DNA of 64,000 nucleotides, taken from contig NC_069086.1 of the NCBI RefSeq assembly GCF_947172395.1, positions 13,672,501 to 13,736,500 of the forward strand. The letters run 5' to 3'. Under the pieces are notes generated by a model. That model was not told where the DNA came from, did not search any database, and worked only from the letters and a program-made list of their open reading frames with translations. The stretch comes from Bicyclus anynana (lineage: Eukaryota > Arthropoda > Insecta > Lepidoptera > Nymphalidae). The position numbers were made by a program, and so were the translations under genes. Below, one piece after another: positions 51,101-61,704 of the stretch; the first letter of the stretch is position 1, and every line of letters starts with the position of its first letter.

Positions 51101-53764
51101 CTGTCAGGAATACGAAAAAAATAGTCACGTGACTTAAATCCAATATGGCGGACAGACTATTTGAAATGCACCCCCATTTTTAAATTTTTTAAACTTCCTG
51201 TTATCTCCTACGATATTGTTATTGTTAACGCCCAATATTGTTTCCTATTAAACGATCGCTTCAAACTGTGTCAATTTGATTTAAGCACCTATATCTAGTC
51301 TTATAATCATTCGCATCCAATTTTTTAATTGTCACTAATGCATTAGCAGTGACCGACTGACCTTCGCCGCTAACCGTCGCATTTTTTGAACCCGCACCAA
51401 TTTTAAAGAATTTAACCAGCTCCGCGCCGCATTACCTATATCAAATTCAATTCAAGTGTGGTCATTTGCTGCACGTGAAAAGAAGACATACCAATCGAAA
51501 CGAGCTCTGGCGCAACACGTCGAAAGGTAAGATTAGCTATAGAATGCTATTTGGAATTGCACAGTAAAGCGATCGCATATTTGAAGCATAATATAGGTAT
51601 TACATAACCCCGGCACCCGCTTAAAAACGTTTTAGGTACTATTTACACGTGCCTAAACAGTTATAATTAACTTGTAATTAAATTAATGAAAATTAATTTA
51701 ATTAATAAACTTAGAACAATTGGATATAGTTAAAATAATATGAAAAAATATTCTAGAATGTTTTCTGTTTTTATGACAGCAACAGTACCGCGCGCCGCCG
51801 CTGCAGACGCAGTACGCGCCGCAGCCGCGCCCGCCGCCGCAGCAGCAGCTCAAGAGCCCGCTGCACGAGCACGCCAACGGGTTCGCGCCGCTGTGCGACT
51901 CGGCCTCGCCCACGCCCAAGGGCGCGCCCAAGCCGCAGAAGCCGCCGCACTCGCCGCCGCACAAGTACCACGCGCCGCCGCCGCACCAGCCGCACGTGCA
52001 GCACCCGCCGCCCGCGCACACGCCGCACCAGCATCAGCACCATCAGCAGCATCCGCAGCACCAGCAGGTACCCACTCGACACTTCAAAGCCAGTTATGTC
52101 CATGGATGTACACACGTTTTCCATTATGTTAACTTGAAAGCCGACACTTTTAGCAGTAGAAGTAGCAAGGGGGCGTGGCCCGCGTACACCCGGATGTGCG
52201 GAACATCGCAAGCGTGACCGCGCATGTACTAGCAGTCTTGTTTTGTTCTGTAACAAAAGGAATAAATAATATTCAACTCTAAAGTAAGGTTGACATATTT
52301 CATTTTTCACTACTAGGCCACGCCCCTGGATACGCTGGGTTTAATACAAAGAATTGACACTTTATAAATCAAGTTACCTCTTATAACTGTGGGTGAAACC
52401 CAATAAAAAAACGTCACGCGTCTCCTTGACATCCTCATGTACAATTGGTATTTCAAAATTTATCACTAACAACAATTACGTAAATTAATATAATAATCAA
52501 TAATTACCAATAAAAAAATATTCTGTCTTATTCCTTTAGTTTTTGAGAACAGTTTTAAAAATATTTGAAAACAAGACGCCATTTTGAATAATATTGAAAG
52601 TTACTGATGCGACGCTTCGTGTCGTACTGACTCGAGAATGTATTCGCTTTTGAATTTTGTATTTGGAGCGGCTACGACACCGTCGTGTCCTCGATGACTC
52701 GAGAAAGTTCGATAATATATCGTTGTATTGTTCCAGCAAATGGTAGTCGGCGGCAACAATGGGCGTGGCAACGGAGGCGGCGGCAACGGCAACGCGATGA
52801 ACCGCAGCGGCATGGTGGCGCCGCGCTACCCCGCGCCCATCCAGCGCCCGCACGCGCCGGCGCTGCCCATGTACCGCGCGCCGCCCGCGCAGCAGCCGCC
52901 GCGCTCGCACCACGCGCCGCGCCCCAACCACCAGCTCTACTACCACCACCATCAGCGCAGTAAGACTCACTCAGTGCTCCATTCTACACAACATCTCAAT
53001 CGTTCTAAATGCTATCGTTTAATGCCTTTTTAGGTTTACCTTACAAGGGTAAGGCCTTTATATTGAATTTCAAAGTAGAGTCCTTTTATTCATGAAAGAA
53101 GTCCCGCAGCTAAAACCTAAACTAAAATTGACAGCGTCTTACACAAATGACAATGAGTGTCGGGGGACTTCTTTCATGAAAAGGAAAAGTTATTTATGCA
53201 TGCTTGAGTAATTTGGTAGAGTAAGTTGGTGAATGCATTACGAAAAATGTAATCTTTTAAAATGCTTGCTGCCATCTACAGGCAAAGGCATTGATGGACG
53301 AACGTGTGAATGTGGGCCGAGGCACACATACGTAAGTCCATCAATGCCTAGTTGCGGCCACCATAGTTGTATAGTACTTTTCTCAATTAATGCGCTGCTC
53401 GACCAGCAATTTTAATTTATCTCAAAGAAGGTTGTCAAAATAATGTTTAAATTTCTAAGCATATTTATTTTAAACTACCAATAGATGGCATTCTTAGAGA
53501 ACTTTGGAAACAGTCCCTTTTTGTAACCTGCGGCTCATAGATGGCACTTTGTTTTTTTTTTATTTTTGATAGAAATTTTACTTTAATCGTAGCACACGAC
53601 TGAAGTAAAATTTCTTAACGTATGTGTTAATCTCTTGCACAGATGGTGGCGGCGGTTCGGACCGAGTACCAGAAGGAGTAGAAGTGGTGGCCAGCGTCGA
53701 GGACGTGGGCGACGGCGCCCCCGCCGGCGAAGCGCCCGCGCCCGCCGAGGTGAAGGCGGAGTGA
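39054..53764 (+). CDS. nocte: PRRC2/BAT2 family protein (nocte-like), 13 exons, 2059 residues
   Basis: Large disordered protein of the PRRC2 (BAT2) family; vertebrate PRRC2A/B/C bind RNA and translation factors, and the fly homologue nocte is needed for temperature entrainment of the clock. Recognised by the BAT2-like N-terminus: KFQKLDINSLY, RKHGMQSLGKVPSARRPPAN (54-73), EFPSLEAA (138-145), AYRAILPSF, an ILREEEISSLDDISRDAGW block, DQKLDFSD, and LWAERRQKQSNEVAQAVARA. An Arg/Asp mixed-charge tract spans about 380-562, then PPRFLKQQQN, an Asn/Gln-rich stretch about 790-870, DENWETTSEHS and DGFQEVRNKK, then a Gly/Pro/Gln/His-rich tail. ATG 39054 has an A at -3. All exon phases close and the stop is TGA at 53762-53764. 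Family membership is firm; the role in this species is inferred. Confidence 0.93.
40276..40430 (+). repeat. Repeat shared with dynamin intron 3 (24755-24910)
   Basis: Contains TTTCATGTAGGATGGTGCTG, GTGACAGTTCTTTTCACTCT and GCTATCTGAAAAACACTTTA. Non-coding. Confidence 0.6.
42480..42650. repeat. RTE-type repeat fragment in PRRC2 intron 4
   Basis: AAAAGTAGCCTATGTTCCGC, ACCAAATTTCATCCAAATTG and TCATTTATATTAGTATGGAT identify a diverged tail. It ends about 50 bases before exon 5. Confidence 0.5.
42852..42898 (+). repeat. Partial duplicate of the exon 5 acceptor region of PRRC2
   Basis: Repeats 42684-42729 (branch/acceptor and first bases of exon 5), 168 bases downstream. The copied acceptor (CTGCTGTAG then CGGAAGGCAG) looks usable, but a one-base deletion makes an in-frame TGA four codons in. 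It lies in intron 5, just after the real donor. Confidence 0.7.
44166..44715 (+). repeat. nocte: Arg/Asp mixed-charge low-complexity tract in PRRC2 exon 7
   Basis: About 183 residues made mainly of R-D, D-R-N and E-R repeats (for example NRDRNDNRDRND), coded by varied triplets (CGT, CGC, CGA, AGA with GAT, GAC). The tract is alpha-helical/disordered and alternates charge, like the RD domains of RNA-binding and splicing proteins. Because the codons used contain few stops in reverse, long shadow ORFs appear on the other strand. Confidence 0.85.
44922..44933 (+). repeat. Target-site duplication of the intron 7 LINE
   Basis: ACATAAATTACT occurs here and again at 45635-45646, directly bordering the LINE on both sides. 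Confidence 0.9.
44934..45634 (-). mobile_element. 5'-truncated LINE with RNase H domain, in intron 7 of PRRC2
   Basis: Inserted antisense to the gene. The minus strand reads an RNase H C-terminal part (LRWIKGHSGILGNEAADELA, 45540-45620) and then a Cys-containing tail (SPLCRACMEEDETPLHVMLS, near 45200), as in I/R1-type non-LTR retrotransposons. A one-base frameshift near 45350 separates the two parts. The 3' end is a (GAA)n run and the 5' end is truncated. A perfect 12-bp target-site duplication, ACATAAATTACT, flanks it at 44922-44933 and 45635-45646, so both ends are known and the insertion is young. Confidence 0.92.
48981..49381. mobile_element. Element with CAGGGTG/CACCCTG ends in PRRC2 intron 8
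   Basis: TACAGGGTG at 48981-48989 and CACCCTGTA at 49373-49381 form 9-bp inverted ends (with TA as the likely target site). The 400-bp inside is AT-rich and non-coding. Its left end is only 27 bases after the exon 8 boundary. Confidence 0.65.
49953..50248 (+). mobile_element. SINE family B in PRRC2 intron 9
   Basis: Near full length; the head lacks about 25 bases between CAATGGTATG and TCCTGGGTTTG. Ends GGGCTAACTTGTAAAG then A-rich. Confidence 0.85.
51020..51185. repeat. Two-unit repeat containing AATCCAATATGGCGG
   Basis: AATCCAATATGGCGG occurs at about 51027 and 51140, each followed within 30 bases by TTTGAAAT(C/G)(T/C)ACCCCCAT. In PRRC2 intron 10; role unknown. Confidence 0.55.
51659..51738 (+). 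repeat. AT-rich repeat shared with 57763-57842
   Basis: AACTTGTAATTAAATTAATG, TTAATTAATAAACTTAGAAC and AATTGGATATAGTTAA match the other copy almost base for base. It ends 40 bases before PRRC2 exon 11. Confidence 0.65.
52170..52326. mobile_element. Short element with GGGGCGTGGCC inverted ends
   Basis: Perfect 11-bp inverted repeat GGGGCGTGGCC (52170-52180) and GGCCACGCCCC (52316-52326). 157 bp, non-coding, about 100 bases after PRRC2 exon 11. No clear target duplication seen. Confidence 0.5.
53091..53178. mobile_element. Small foldback with 15-bp inverted ends
   Basis: CATGAAAGAAGTCCC (53091-53105) and its exact complement GGGACTTCTTTCATG (53164-53178) enclose 58 bases. The pairing nearly continues outward (CCTTTT/AAAAGG). 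In PRRC2 intron 12. Confidence 0.75.
53218..53560. mobile_element. GCCATCTAC-ended repeat, copy with a nested foldback
   Basis: Relative of 16170-16370: both share GCATTACGAAAA/GCGTTACGAAAA, TGCTGCCATCTACAGGCA, AGATGGCATTCTTAGAGAAC and CAGTCCCTTTTTGTA-type sequence. GCCATCTAC and GTAGATGGC (TAGATGGC here) are inverted ends. This copy is longer and includes a 64-base foldback (53286-53349) with 14-bp perfect ends AGGCATTGATGGAC. Confidence 0.6.
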
Positions 53765-53936
53765 GCGCCCGCACACCGGACGCAAGACTTAGGTTCTCGG
53801 TATTTTAAGTCGTAAATTATGGAAGTGTTATAATGATTCGTGCGAATAGATGCGCCCCCGCCGCAGGCCGGGAGCGGCCCGAGCTCGGCCGCCGCTGCGC
53901 GCCCCCGCGGGTCGCATCTCGATGTAAATAAATCGG

Positions 53937-54277
53937 ACTGACATCCGGCTGTCTAATCGACTGTTATAATTTAAGTAATGTATAAGGTCCCCGTAAACAC
54001 AATAATATTGTCAATGAAATGGACAGATTTCTCAAGTCGTAACCCTAGAAAATTATGGCTTACGCTGTGGTACGACATTTGACAACTTTACCCTACTCCA
54101 TTGACAATAAGTGTGCGCGCAACCTAAATGCGACAGGTCATCGGCCTTGCCGCGTGCCGCCGGTGCGCGTCCAGCTGACCGACGCTGCCTCGAGACCTCT
54201 CACTAGTGAATATGTAGCCACGGTTTTGCATTAAAAATGTCGATGCAATACAAATAAATAATAATTATAATAATAAA
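53937..54277 (+). terminator. Candidate poly(A) signals of the PRRC2 gene
   Basis: AATAAA hexamers lie at 53937-53942, 54253-54258 and 54272-54277, which is 170-510 bases after the stop codon. The first is followed by AT-rich sequence. The later two sit in an ATAATAAATAA run. Which one is used cannot be told from sequence alone. Confidence 0.5.
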
Positions 54278-54729
54278 TAAATGTAATTTGGAGCAAAGGT
54301 GACCGAGTGGCGCTCGGCGTCCATTGATCGGTGCGCTGTAGCGTTCCATGTATCATAATCAATTATTATTATATGCGAATAAAATTATTATGACCGACAG
54401 CATTGCTATTATTTATTCCTCATCCTATTTCCTCTTCAAAAAATGCATGAATGAGACGAAATTATTGAAGCATAGCCTTGGCCTTATATCAGTAACTGAC
54501 GATCAAGTAGGCTCACACGCCTGCAGCGATAACGGCTTGACAGTCTATAAAACCGATCTTATATTGGTCGGGTCGTCATGATGTCATGCAGATTGCGACC
54601 AACATTTGTTACCTATCGTCAGTGGCAGACATTAGGAACTTTATTAAGTTTTGGTCTCTAGATCACTCTAGGCACGGCGCAGAGAAGCTGACGGAGACGG
54701 AACAAAAAACCACTTGACGTTTATCATAC

Positions 54730-54926
54730 GACTAGCTGACGCCGCGCGCTTTCACCCGCGTGGTTCCCGTTTCTGTAGCAATACTGGGATAATATATAGC
54801 CTAATAGCTTTCCTCGATAAATGGGCTATCTAACATTGAAAGAATTTTTCAAATCGTACCAGTAGTTCCTGAGATTAGAGCGTTCAATCAAACAAACTCT
54901 TCAGCTTTATAATATTAGTATAGATT
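54730..54926 (+). repeat. RTE-type 3' tail repeat
   Basis: CTAGCTGACGCCGCGCGCTT, TCACCCGCGTGGTTCCCG and TTATAATATTAGTATAGATT; second copy of the 7625-7808 unit. Confidence 0.65.
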
Positions 54927-55206
54927 ACGTGTCTGACGCGGCATGCCGCACACCGCTGCGGTCTACCACTATCAAATCCACCGAATAGATGATGGATAGT
55001 GGAGGAGTTATCTCATCAGAGAAATTTTTACGTATTTTGGTGTTAGCACACAATAAACATCAAAAGCAACCATTAAATACTAATACTTTCAAGTAAGCGT
55101 TTACCGACATTTCTTGAAAAAAAAGGAAAAACATGTTTTTTTCGAAATCGGTACATCTTTGCCCGGTCTACCCCAAAAGAATTTGATAGCTAATGATCTC
55201 TCCTAT

Positions 55207-55400
55207 CACCATTTATCCTACTAATATTATAAACGCGAATGTTTGTATGGATGTTTGGATGTTTGTTACTCTTTAACGCCACTACTACTGAACCGATTTG
55301 GCTGAAATTTGGAACGAAATAGATTTTTACTCTGTATTGACACATAGGCTACTTTTAATCCCGATAAAATCCATGGTTCCCGAGAGAATTGTGAAAAACT
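55207..55400 (+). repeat. RTE-type repeat, second copy of 15917-16085
   Basis: TCCTACTAATATTATAAACG, GGATGTTTGTTACTCTTTAA, GGCTGAAATTTGGAACGAAA, AATCCATGGTTCCCGAGAG. Confidence 0.65.
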
Positions 55401-55924
55401 AAAGTTCAAGCGGACAAAGGACGACTGGATCCCTTTAAGGGAACGCTATACGTTTCCAGTGATCCTGTATACGTGCAGGTACATAGGTACGAATATTTAC
55501 CATATTTTTTCATAAATACAGTTCTTAAGAAAAACAGGAAGTTTATTATTCGATATGACAACACCCCCTATTGGCACGATGCCAAACTATCACAACAGGG
55601 TAGTTTAGTAGGCAATGGGCACTTTGTACATAACATAGGGGCGCCAAGCTGGCGCCTTAACTTTCTCTCAATTGACTCCCGACCGCTTTAGTATTTTGCT
55701 GATAACTATTATTAAGGCCTTACCTATACACATTGCAGTAGGTAGAAAATAACTAAGTATATAGATATAGGCCAATAACTGTTGTAATTGTCAATTTATT
55801 TTTGACTAAATTTTAAACTGATGACCATTCTGACTTGAGGCTCGGGAGTGTGTTAACAACTGTCTGATTCTGGGCTGCTACGAAAAATGTTTTTGAAAGA
55901 AAAAAATCTCAGTAGGTATGTTAT

Positions 55925-56012
55925 ACGACGACCTCAGACCACCTATAGGGCTCGAACCCGGTACTTTATGATCCTAGGTTGCATAGCTTAACCGTTTTGA
56001 CCAAAGGGCATT
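55925..56012 (-). mobile_element. tRNA-like SINE head fragment
   Basis: The minus strand shows an A-box-like start and B box GGGTTCGAGCCC (complement GGGCTCGAACCC at 55950). It adjoins the SINE A fragment at 56020. Confidence 0.4.
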
Positions 56013-56019
56013 AATGGAA

Positions 56020-56090
56020 AATGCACGTAACTGAAAAGGTGGAGGTGTATGCCCAAACCGAATTCGAAGGCTGGACTATCACGACTCGAT
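56020..56090 (-). mobile_element. SINE family A, head fragment reversed
   Basis: About 70 bases covering the head and the TTTTCAGTTACGTGCATTTT block, with a deletion inside the B-box region. Confidence 0.55.
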
Positions 56091-56625
56091 ATAGTTCCAT
56101 TATAACTATTTTATACTACAGAGAATTTGGTTTAAGTAAATTATTATTTGATAGGCGAATGTTGGAATAAATCATACGAAGAGACATACATAGAGACTTT
56201 AATGCTAGAAATTCTTTCTATCAATAGCAGAAAATTGTTGTTGTAAATGTTGTTGCAATATGTAATCCGGATCAAAGAAACTTTATAACATATCTATAGT
56301 AGAAAATCGTTGTATTTTATCCCCATATTCCTACAGAAACAGAAACTACATGGGTAAAACCGCGGGCCGTCCGTTACTTAATTAAATACACGTCTCTCAA
56401 TGAGACCAGACGAAGAGAAAGATGAGAGGAATTTAGCTTGAACAAAGTCGTGGGCCTCCGTCGGTAAATATTAATTCTTATCTCGAATGTCGTCTACTGT
56501 ATGACATGTTAAGACCTGCAAAGACTATATCCAGTCTTGGCTTAGTACTTATGTACGTAATGGTAGATACCTACATAACGTAACAAATTTTCTTATCAGC
56601 TACGATTGGGAGCTCGACAGGCGAC

Positions 56626-56950
56626 GGTCTCCGTGGCGCAGTGGTAAGCGCGGTGGATTTACAAGATGGAAGTCCTGGGTTCGGTCCCCGGTTGGGCCGA
56701 TTGAGGTTCTCTGAATTGGTCGAGGTCTGGCTGGTGGGAGACTTCGACCGTGGCTAGTTACCATTGCCAGTAGGGTGGTAACTTACCACCCTACTGTCAG
56801 AGACGTTTCGATACGATGTCGTATACAAAAGAGTTGTAGATTTTCATCCCGCTCCTATGAAGTTAGCCCGCTTCCATCTTAGATCGCATTATCACTTCTC
56901 ACCAGGTGAGATTGTAGTCAATGGCTAACTTGTAAATAATTAAAAAAAAA
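56626..56950 (+). mobile_element. SINE family B, full length
   Basis: Most complete copy: head GGTCTCCGTGGCGCAGTGGT, B box GGTTCGGTCCC, all body blocks and an A tail. It carries a local repeat of CCACCCTA-type sequence. Confidence 0.85.
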
Positions 56951-57170
56951 GAATTGATTGGGAGCGATCGTTAGAATTCATTATTTTCATTTGAGGATTC
57001 AGATCCTGGGTCGCATTAAAAAATATTACCCACTTTTCCCGCTTGCCTCGAAATTCTCAGTAACGTTCCACCGTAATGATGGTGTTTCACCCCGTGCTTC
57101 GGATATTGGAGAATGTGATAAGCCAAACATCATCTTAAGCCCGCCAACCCACATCGGAGCAGCGTGGTGG

Positions 57171-57353
57171 GACCTCTGCCTGCGATTCCGAAGGGTGTAG
57201 GGTCGAATCCGGTCCGGGGCAGCACCTCCAACTTTTCAGTTGTGTGCATTATAAGAAATTAAATATCACGTGTCTCAAACGGTGAAGGAAAAACATCGTG
57301 AGGAAACCTGCATACCAGAGAACATTCATAATTCTCTGCGTATGTGAAGTCTG
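57171..57353 (+). mobile_element. SINE family A, chimeric copy
   Basis: Begins inside the head (GACCTCTGCCTGCGATTCCG) right after an unrelated repeat end (CGGAGCAGCGTGGTGG). The body continues to CTGCGTATGTGAAGTCTGAT. Confidence 0.7.
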
Positions 57354-57762
57354 ATAATAATGATGGTGATGATATTTCTGATTTAGACTTCGCAAAAGCA
57401 ATCTTGTCAAGAGTACCTACTGACTCATTATTTAGATAAGTAGGTAGGTAGTTACTTTTGAGTAGAGTAGGTAGGACCTACATGTAAATTATTAGCTGCA
57501 AATTCTTTATTATCGTACGGTCACAGTACGGTTCTTTGTTTCCTTAACCGCCCTAATTTATAACACAATTTTACGATAGTAACAGGATACCTAAAAAATA
57601 TAATTTAAGTTGATAAGTTTATTAAATGCTTTACAGTTCTAAAGTAGATAGGTACAAAGATACTATTACTGTACTACAGCCTTTCTTGAAGATTACTGTT
57701 TACCAACAAACAAATTAAAATTGAGGGTATAAGTCGCTAGTCTTTTCACAATTAATATAATA

Positions 57763-57880
57763 ATTATAATCAACTTGTAATCAATTAATAAAAATAAATT
57801 TGATTAATAAGTTTGGAACAATTAGATATGGTTAATACATACATAAATATTATATTAAATATATATTTAATATAATATTT
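57763..57880 (+). repeat. AT-rich repeat copy plus 36-bp perfect palindrome
   Basis: 57763-57842 repeats 51659-51738. Directly after it, 57845-57880 is a perfect 18+18 palindrome of A and T only (AAATATTATATTAAATAT and complement). Confidence 0.7.
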
Positions 57881-58235
57881 TATTAACAAACCATACATAA
57901 TTTAAAATAAATAAGTTATGAAATCGCATGCGTTTTCTACCTTCATTTTCATTTGCTTTGTTGGTAAACAGTACCTACTCATCAAGAAAGGCTGTATGTA
58001 GTATAGATAGGTCTCATTTTCAATATTTTAATTAATTTATAAATAAAAGGTACACTGCTTGATGTACAAAGTGATATTTGGTAGGGAGGTACGAGTAGTT
58101 TATAAAGTTTGTAGACGTCCGCTAAGAACTGTTTTTGCGGCAGGGCGGACGAAGTAGCGTGCGATCGATAGTTATAATTAAAATGCTTAAATGGGCCTAA
58201 ATTTTTAGATCTCTCACTTCGAGTCGTGTTCCTCA

Positions 58236-58640
58236 TTACCGAGGGTCGTGACCTATCATACATTCGTGACTTTTTTCCGCACGATGTCGCGCCATGCGGT
58301 TCGGCTTTTCGCGACTCATAGAGCTTCGTGTACTTCTGTATCGAGAATGGTGCGGATTTAATCTGATCATCGGGCTACAACCTCGAGTTCTCTTTCCTTC
58401 CACTTCGTCAGTGATAACAAGTTTCTTTAACTTTTCTCCTTCTCTCCTGGAAATGTAATCGAAGTACACGAGGATCATCTGAAGACAGTTGGTAAATAGT
58501 TTTTTCAATATGCTGAGTTTTTTAACACCGATGCGCTGTTAACGGAATACGAAGCATACTTTGCTCATCTCTAAAGGGTCTACGCGATGCCGGTCAGCTG
58601 ATTTGATAGTCCATGTCTCAGATGCACATGTAAATATTGG
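58236..58640 (-). mobile_element. Remnant of RTE-type reverse transcriptase C-terminus
   Basis: The minus strand reads ASETWTIKSADRHRVDPLEM (about 58560-58640), then after a break VYFDYISRREGEKLKKLVIT and VEGKRTRGCSP (about 58370-58480). These match the ending of RTE-clade LINE polyproteins (xETWxxxxxDRxRxxxLEM, FGHIxRRxxxxLEKLIVTGKVEG). Frames are broken and the element is dead. Confidence 0.7.
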
Positions 58641-58659
58641 AAAGATTAAAGCAGTGGCG

Positions 58660-58693
58660 TAAAATGTGTGTGTGTAATATGTGTGTGTGTAAA
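58660..58693 (+). repeat. (TG)n microsatellite
   Basis: Two TGTGTGTGTG runs separated by TAATA, directly at the 5' side of the RTE remnant. Confidence 0.8.
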
Positions 58694-58939
58694 GTGGCGG
58701 GGCCAAATGAAGGGTAAAGATTTCACACAAAAGAAACAAAAATGCTCGCTTAAAATAAATATGTGAGTGACTTAACCTATGCCTACATAAGACATAATGT
58801 TTTCAACTTTTAGGCGCACGCTTAACGCGGCGCAGGGGAAAAAAAGATTATGGATTACCTAAATTTTACAAATTTTTGCTTTTAAGGGAAGTGTACCTTA
58901 CGTGTAGTGTAAAAGCAAAGTAGTCCAGGGGTCCCGTAT

Positions 58940-59600
58940 CATTGAGACCTCTGATACGGCGGTAGCTACGCCCCTGGATTAGAGCCCGGACAAGACGCGT
59001 GTTAGTGTATAAAGATAAGTTCCAAATGTATATACATATATCTAGGTATTAACTACGTACAAAGAAAAAATATGCCTTTGAATTTTTTCCTCTAGGTTTT
59101 ACGGTCTCTAAATAACAAAAGCTCGATATTGTGGCAGGAACGAAACTAAGGTTCTAGACAGCCATGTTTGCCTGTTTTAAATTATGTGAAACTACATTAA
59201 AACAGTTAGACAGGTGCTCATTGAACTGTGCGAAGTTCAACAACCAGACGCTCGAGTCTTTGTTGTGAGGCAGGTCCGTAGACGGCCGACCCGGGACGTT
59301 TACCGGGACGTTTACCCCATCCAGACCCTCTGTTCAACTCCCTAATATTCATTTTAAGTATTATCCTAGGAAAGGATGATGAACTCGTGAGACGGAAGCT
59401 TTGTAGACGAGGATTGTCTTTGTTATTAGTGGCTTGCTCGTCATAGATGCAAGAATGCATTGCCTACCCTGAGAGTCACGAGGTTACGATCCTGTGTCAT
59501 AGAAAACAAATGTACAAGTGTGTGTAGAGAGATTTCTATTGTACAATTTGTACTTATTATGTCTACTCGTACTCCTAATCAACAACCTTGTGAACACCAC
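58940..59600. other. Intergenic, little recognised
   Basis: Includes a short hairpin with CCAGGGG/CCCCTGG ends at 58924-58976 (hAT-like end motif). The rest shows no repeat or coding identity. Confidence 0.4.
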
Positions 59601-59604
59601 TGTT

Positions 59605-59900
59605 CTTTTTTATTCTTTACAAGTTAGACCTTGACAACAATCTCAACTGCTGGTAAGTGATGATGCAATCTAAGATGGAAGCGGGCCAACTTGTTAGGAG
59701 GAGGATGAAATCCCTTTCGGTTTCTACACGACAACGTACCGGAACACTAAATCGCTTTGTCGGTTGTGTGGTAACTAGCCACGGCCAAAGCCACCAGTCA
59801 GACCTGGACCAATTAAGAAAACCTCAATCGGCCCAGCCGGGGAACGAACCCAGGACCTCCGTCTTGTAAATCCACCGGGCACCGCGCACACGCGGAGGTC
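59605..59900 (-). mobile_element. SINE family B, reversed copy
   Basis: Minus-strand copy with B-box complement GGAACGAACCC, head at 59885-59900, tail complement TTTTTTATTCTTTACAAG at the left. Confidence 0.8.
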
Positions 59901-60875
59901 GTTAGATTATAATATAGCATTGGTTAAAATCAACTTATCTATGTTATCTGCGACTATTTCTTTGACTCTTTGGTCCAATAGTATACTTATGTGGCTTTAC
60001 GAGGTTTTCTTAGGTATATGTCCTAGGCCGGGCTATCATATCATTGAATTTACGACGAACGACTACGACTTGTCACATAAAGATGAATGAATGAAGTTAA
60101 TCACCGTTCTTTAGAGAGCACGCCCGGTCATAATGAGTAGGTGATTAATGATCTGATTGTGATAACTTATAGGTAAGTAAGAGGTTATACATGGTTTGCA
60201 CCAAACGAAAAAATCTGCTCTATTTTCATAGACAACTTATGTTCAAATGGACTGTCTGTGCATCCGTTTCTGCAATTTTATTTTGTGTACTGGTCATAAG
60301 CATTTCAATCTGCATTGGAGTAGTTAGGTGGGTGGTGCCAAATCTTGGTATTTTATTCTTTGCCCGTAAGAAAGTGTTTGTCCCCGCCTGCAGCACCACA
60401 AAGAATTTAGTCAGAACTTTATACAGATATAGGTATAATAGATACCTATTTGTTTTTCTCTTTTCATGTTCATTAAGCAGTCGGGTTTTTTGTTTTTATA
60501 ACAATATTTTTTAGTGTACCTACAATGTGTTAAATGAGGCTTACCTTTATGGCTGATCTGATTCGTATAGAACGGTGAAGTACGTAAACGTAAAGATAAC
60601 GCTAATGAAAGTATCAACCATATCTGGTTGTATCAACACTCGTTTGCCGCACAATCTCTTATTAAACATCAGCAGTGAGTGTTTTAAAAACAGCAATGTT
60701 ATGCTTATAATGTATCATCCTCAGGGCCACGACCATTCGTCGCATAAGCGAAATGAAAACAGTAGGCGAAGTCAAAGTTTTTTAAAGCGTTCTTCCGCCA
60801 AGTAGCATATTAGTAAGAATTGACGAACCAAGCAGGTAGGTGGAAAACTATCGTTTATAGGCACTGCTGCTATTT

Positions 60876-61096
60876 GGCTGGTGGGAGGCTTAGGCCGTGG
60901 CTAGTTACCACCCTACCGACAAAGACGTACCGCCAAATGATTTAGTGTACGGTACGATGTCGTGTAGAAACCGAAAGGTGTGTGGATTTTCATCCTCCTT
61001 CTAACAAGTTAGCCCGTTTCCATCTTAGATTGCATCATCATTTACCATCAGGTGAGATTGCAGTCAAGGGCTAACTTGTAAAGAATAAAAAAAAAA
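60876..61096 (+). mobile_element. SINE family B, 5'-truncated
   Basis: Starts at GGCTGGTGGGAGGCTTAGGC, without tRNA head, and ends in GTAAAGAATAAAAAAAAA. Confidence 0.8.
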
Positions 61097-61392
61097 CTGC
61101 AATACTTTACAGGGCGCACAAGGAATACCTACGTCCTACAAATACAAAGAACCGCCCTGTGTCCATCAACCATGGGTATTGCACCAACAACTTTCCAATT
61201 CCATCATCCCGCAGTTTCACCCGCGTAGTTCTCGTTCCCGAAGGGAATGCGGGTATAAAATGTAGGCTATGACACTCACAAATGTTGTGGTTTCTAGTGG
61301 TAAAATAATTTTCACAATCAGTTCAGTCGATCCAGAGATTATCTCCAACAAACACAAACTCCCAAACTTTTACTTCTTAATATTTTCTAGTA

Positions 61393-61700
61393 AGATAGCC
61401 CAGTGCCCAGTGGATATGACCTCTGCCTTCGATTCGGAAGGCCGAGGTTCGAATCCGGTCCGGGGAATGCACCTCCAACTTTTCAGTTATGTGCATTTCA
61501 AGAATTTAAATATTACGTGTCTTGTGATATTTAACTTAAAAAGGAAAACGTCGTCGTGAGGAAACCTGCATACATGAGAATTTTCTTACTTCTCTACGTG
61601 TGTGAAGTCTGCCAATCCGCATTGGGCCAGCGTGGTGGACTATTAGCCTAACCCCTCTCATTCTGAGAGGAGACTCGTGCTCAACAGTGAGTCGAATATT
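61393..61700 (+). mobile_element. SINE family A, full copy near the right edge
   Basis: Head with a CCCAGTG duplication (GATAGCCCAGTGCCCAGTGG); all body blocks are present to CAACAGTGAGTCGAATATT. Confidence 0.8.
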
Positions 61701-61704
61701 GAGG

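Larger units (their letters stand above)
39054..53764 (+). other. nocte: Exon-intron structure of the PRRC2 gene
   Basis: Coding exons: 1 39054-39167; 2 40519-40664; 3 41544-41604; 4 41956-42130; 5 42703-42833; 6 43570-43820; 7 43909-44907; 8 45714-48954; 9 49441-49576; 10 50551-50843; 11 51780-52067; 12 52737-52959; 13 53643-53764. All introns are GT/AG; the exon 5 donor GTGCGT is the least typical. Exon 8 alone supplies 1080 codons. Exons 10-13 are strongly GC-rich against AT-rich introns. Intron 7 holds the LINE insertion, intron 8 a CAGGGTG-ended element, intron 9 a SINE, and intron 12 several small foldbacks. Confidence 0.92.

Noticed and set aside
60191..60514. 107-codon open frame with a hydrophobic stretch on the plus strand
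   Set aside because: The hydrophobic part could pass for a membrane helix, but the frame is AT-driven, has no splice or family evidence and lies between repeats.
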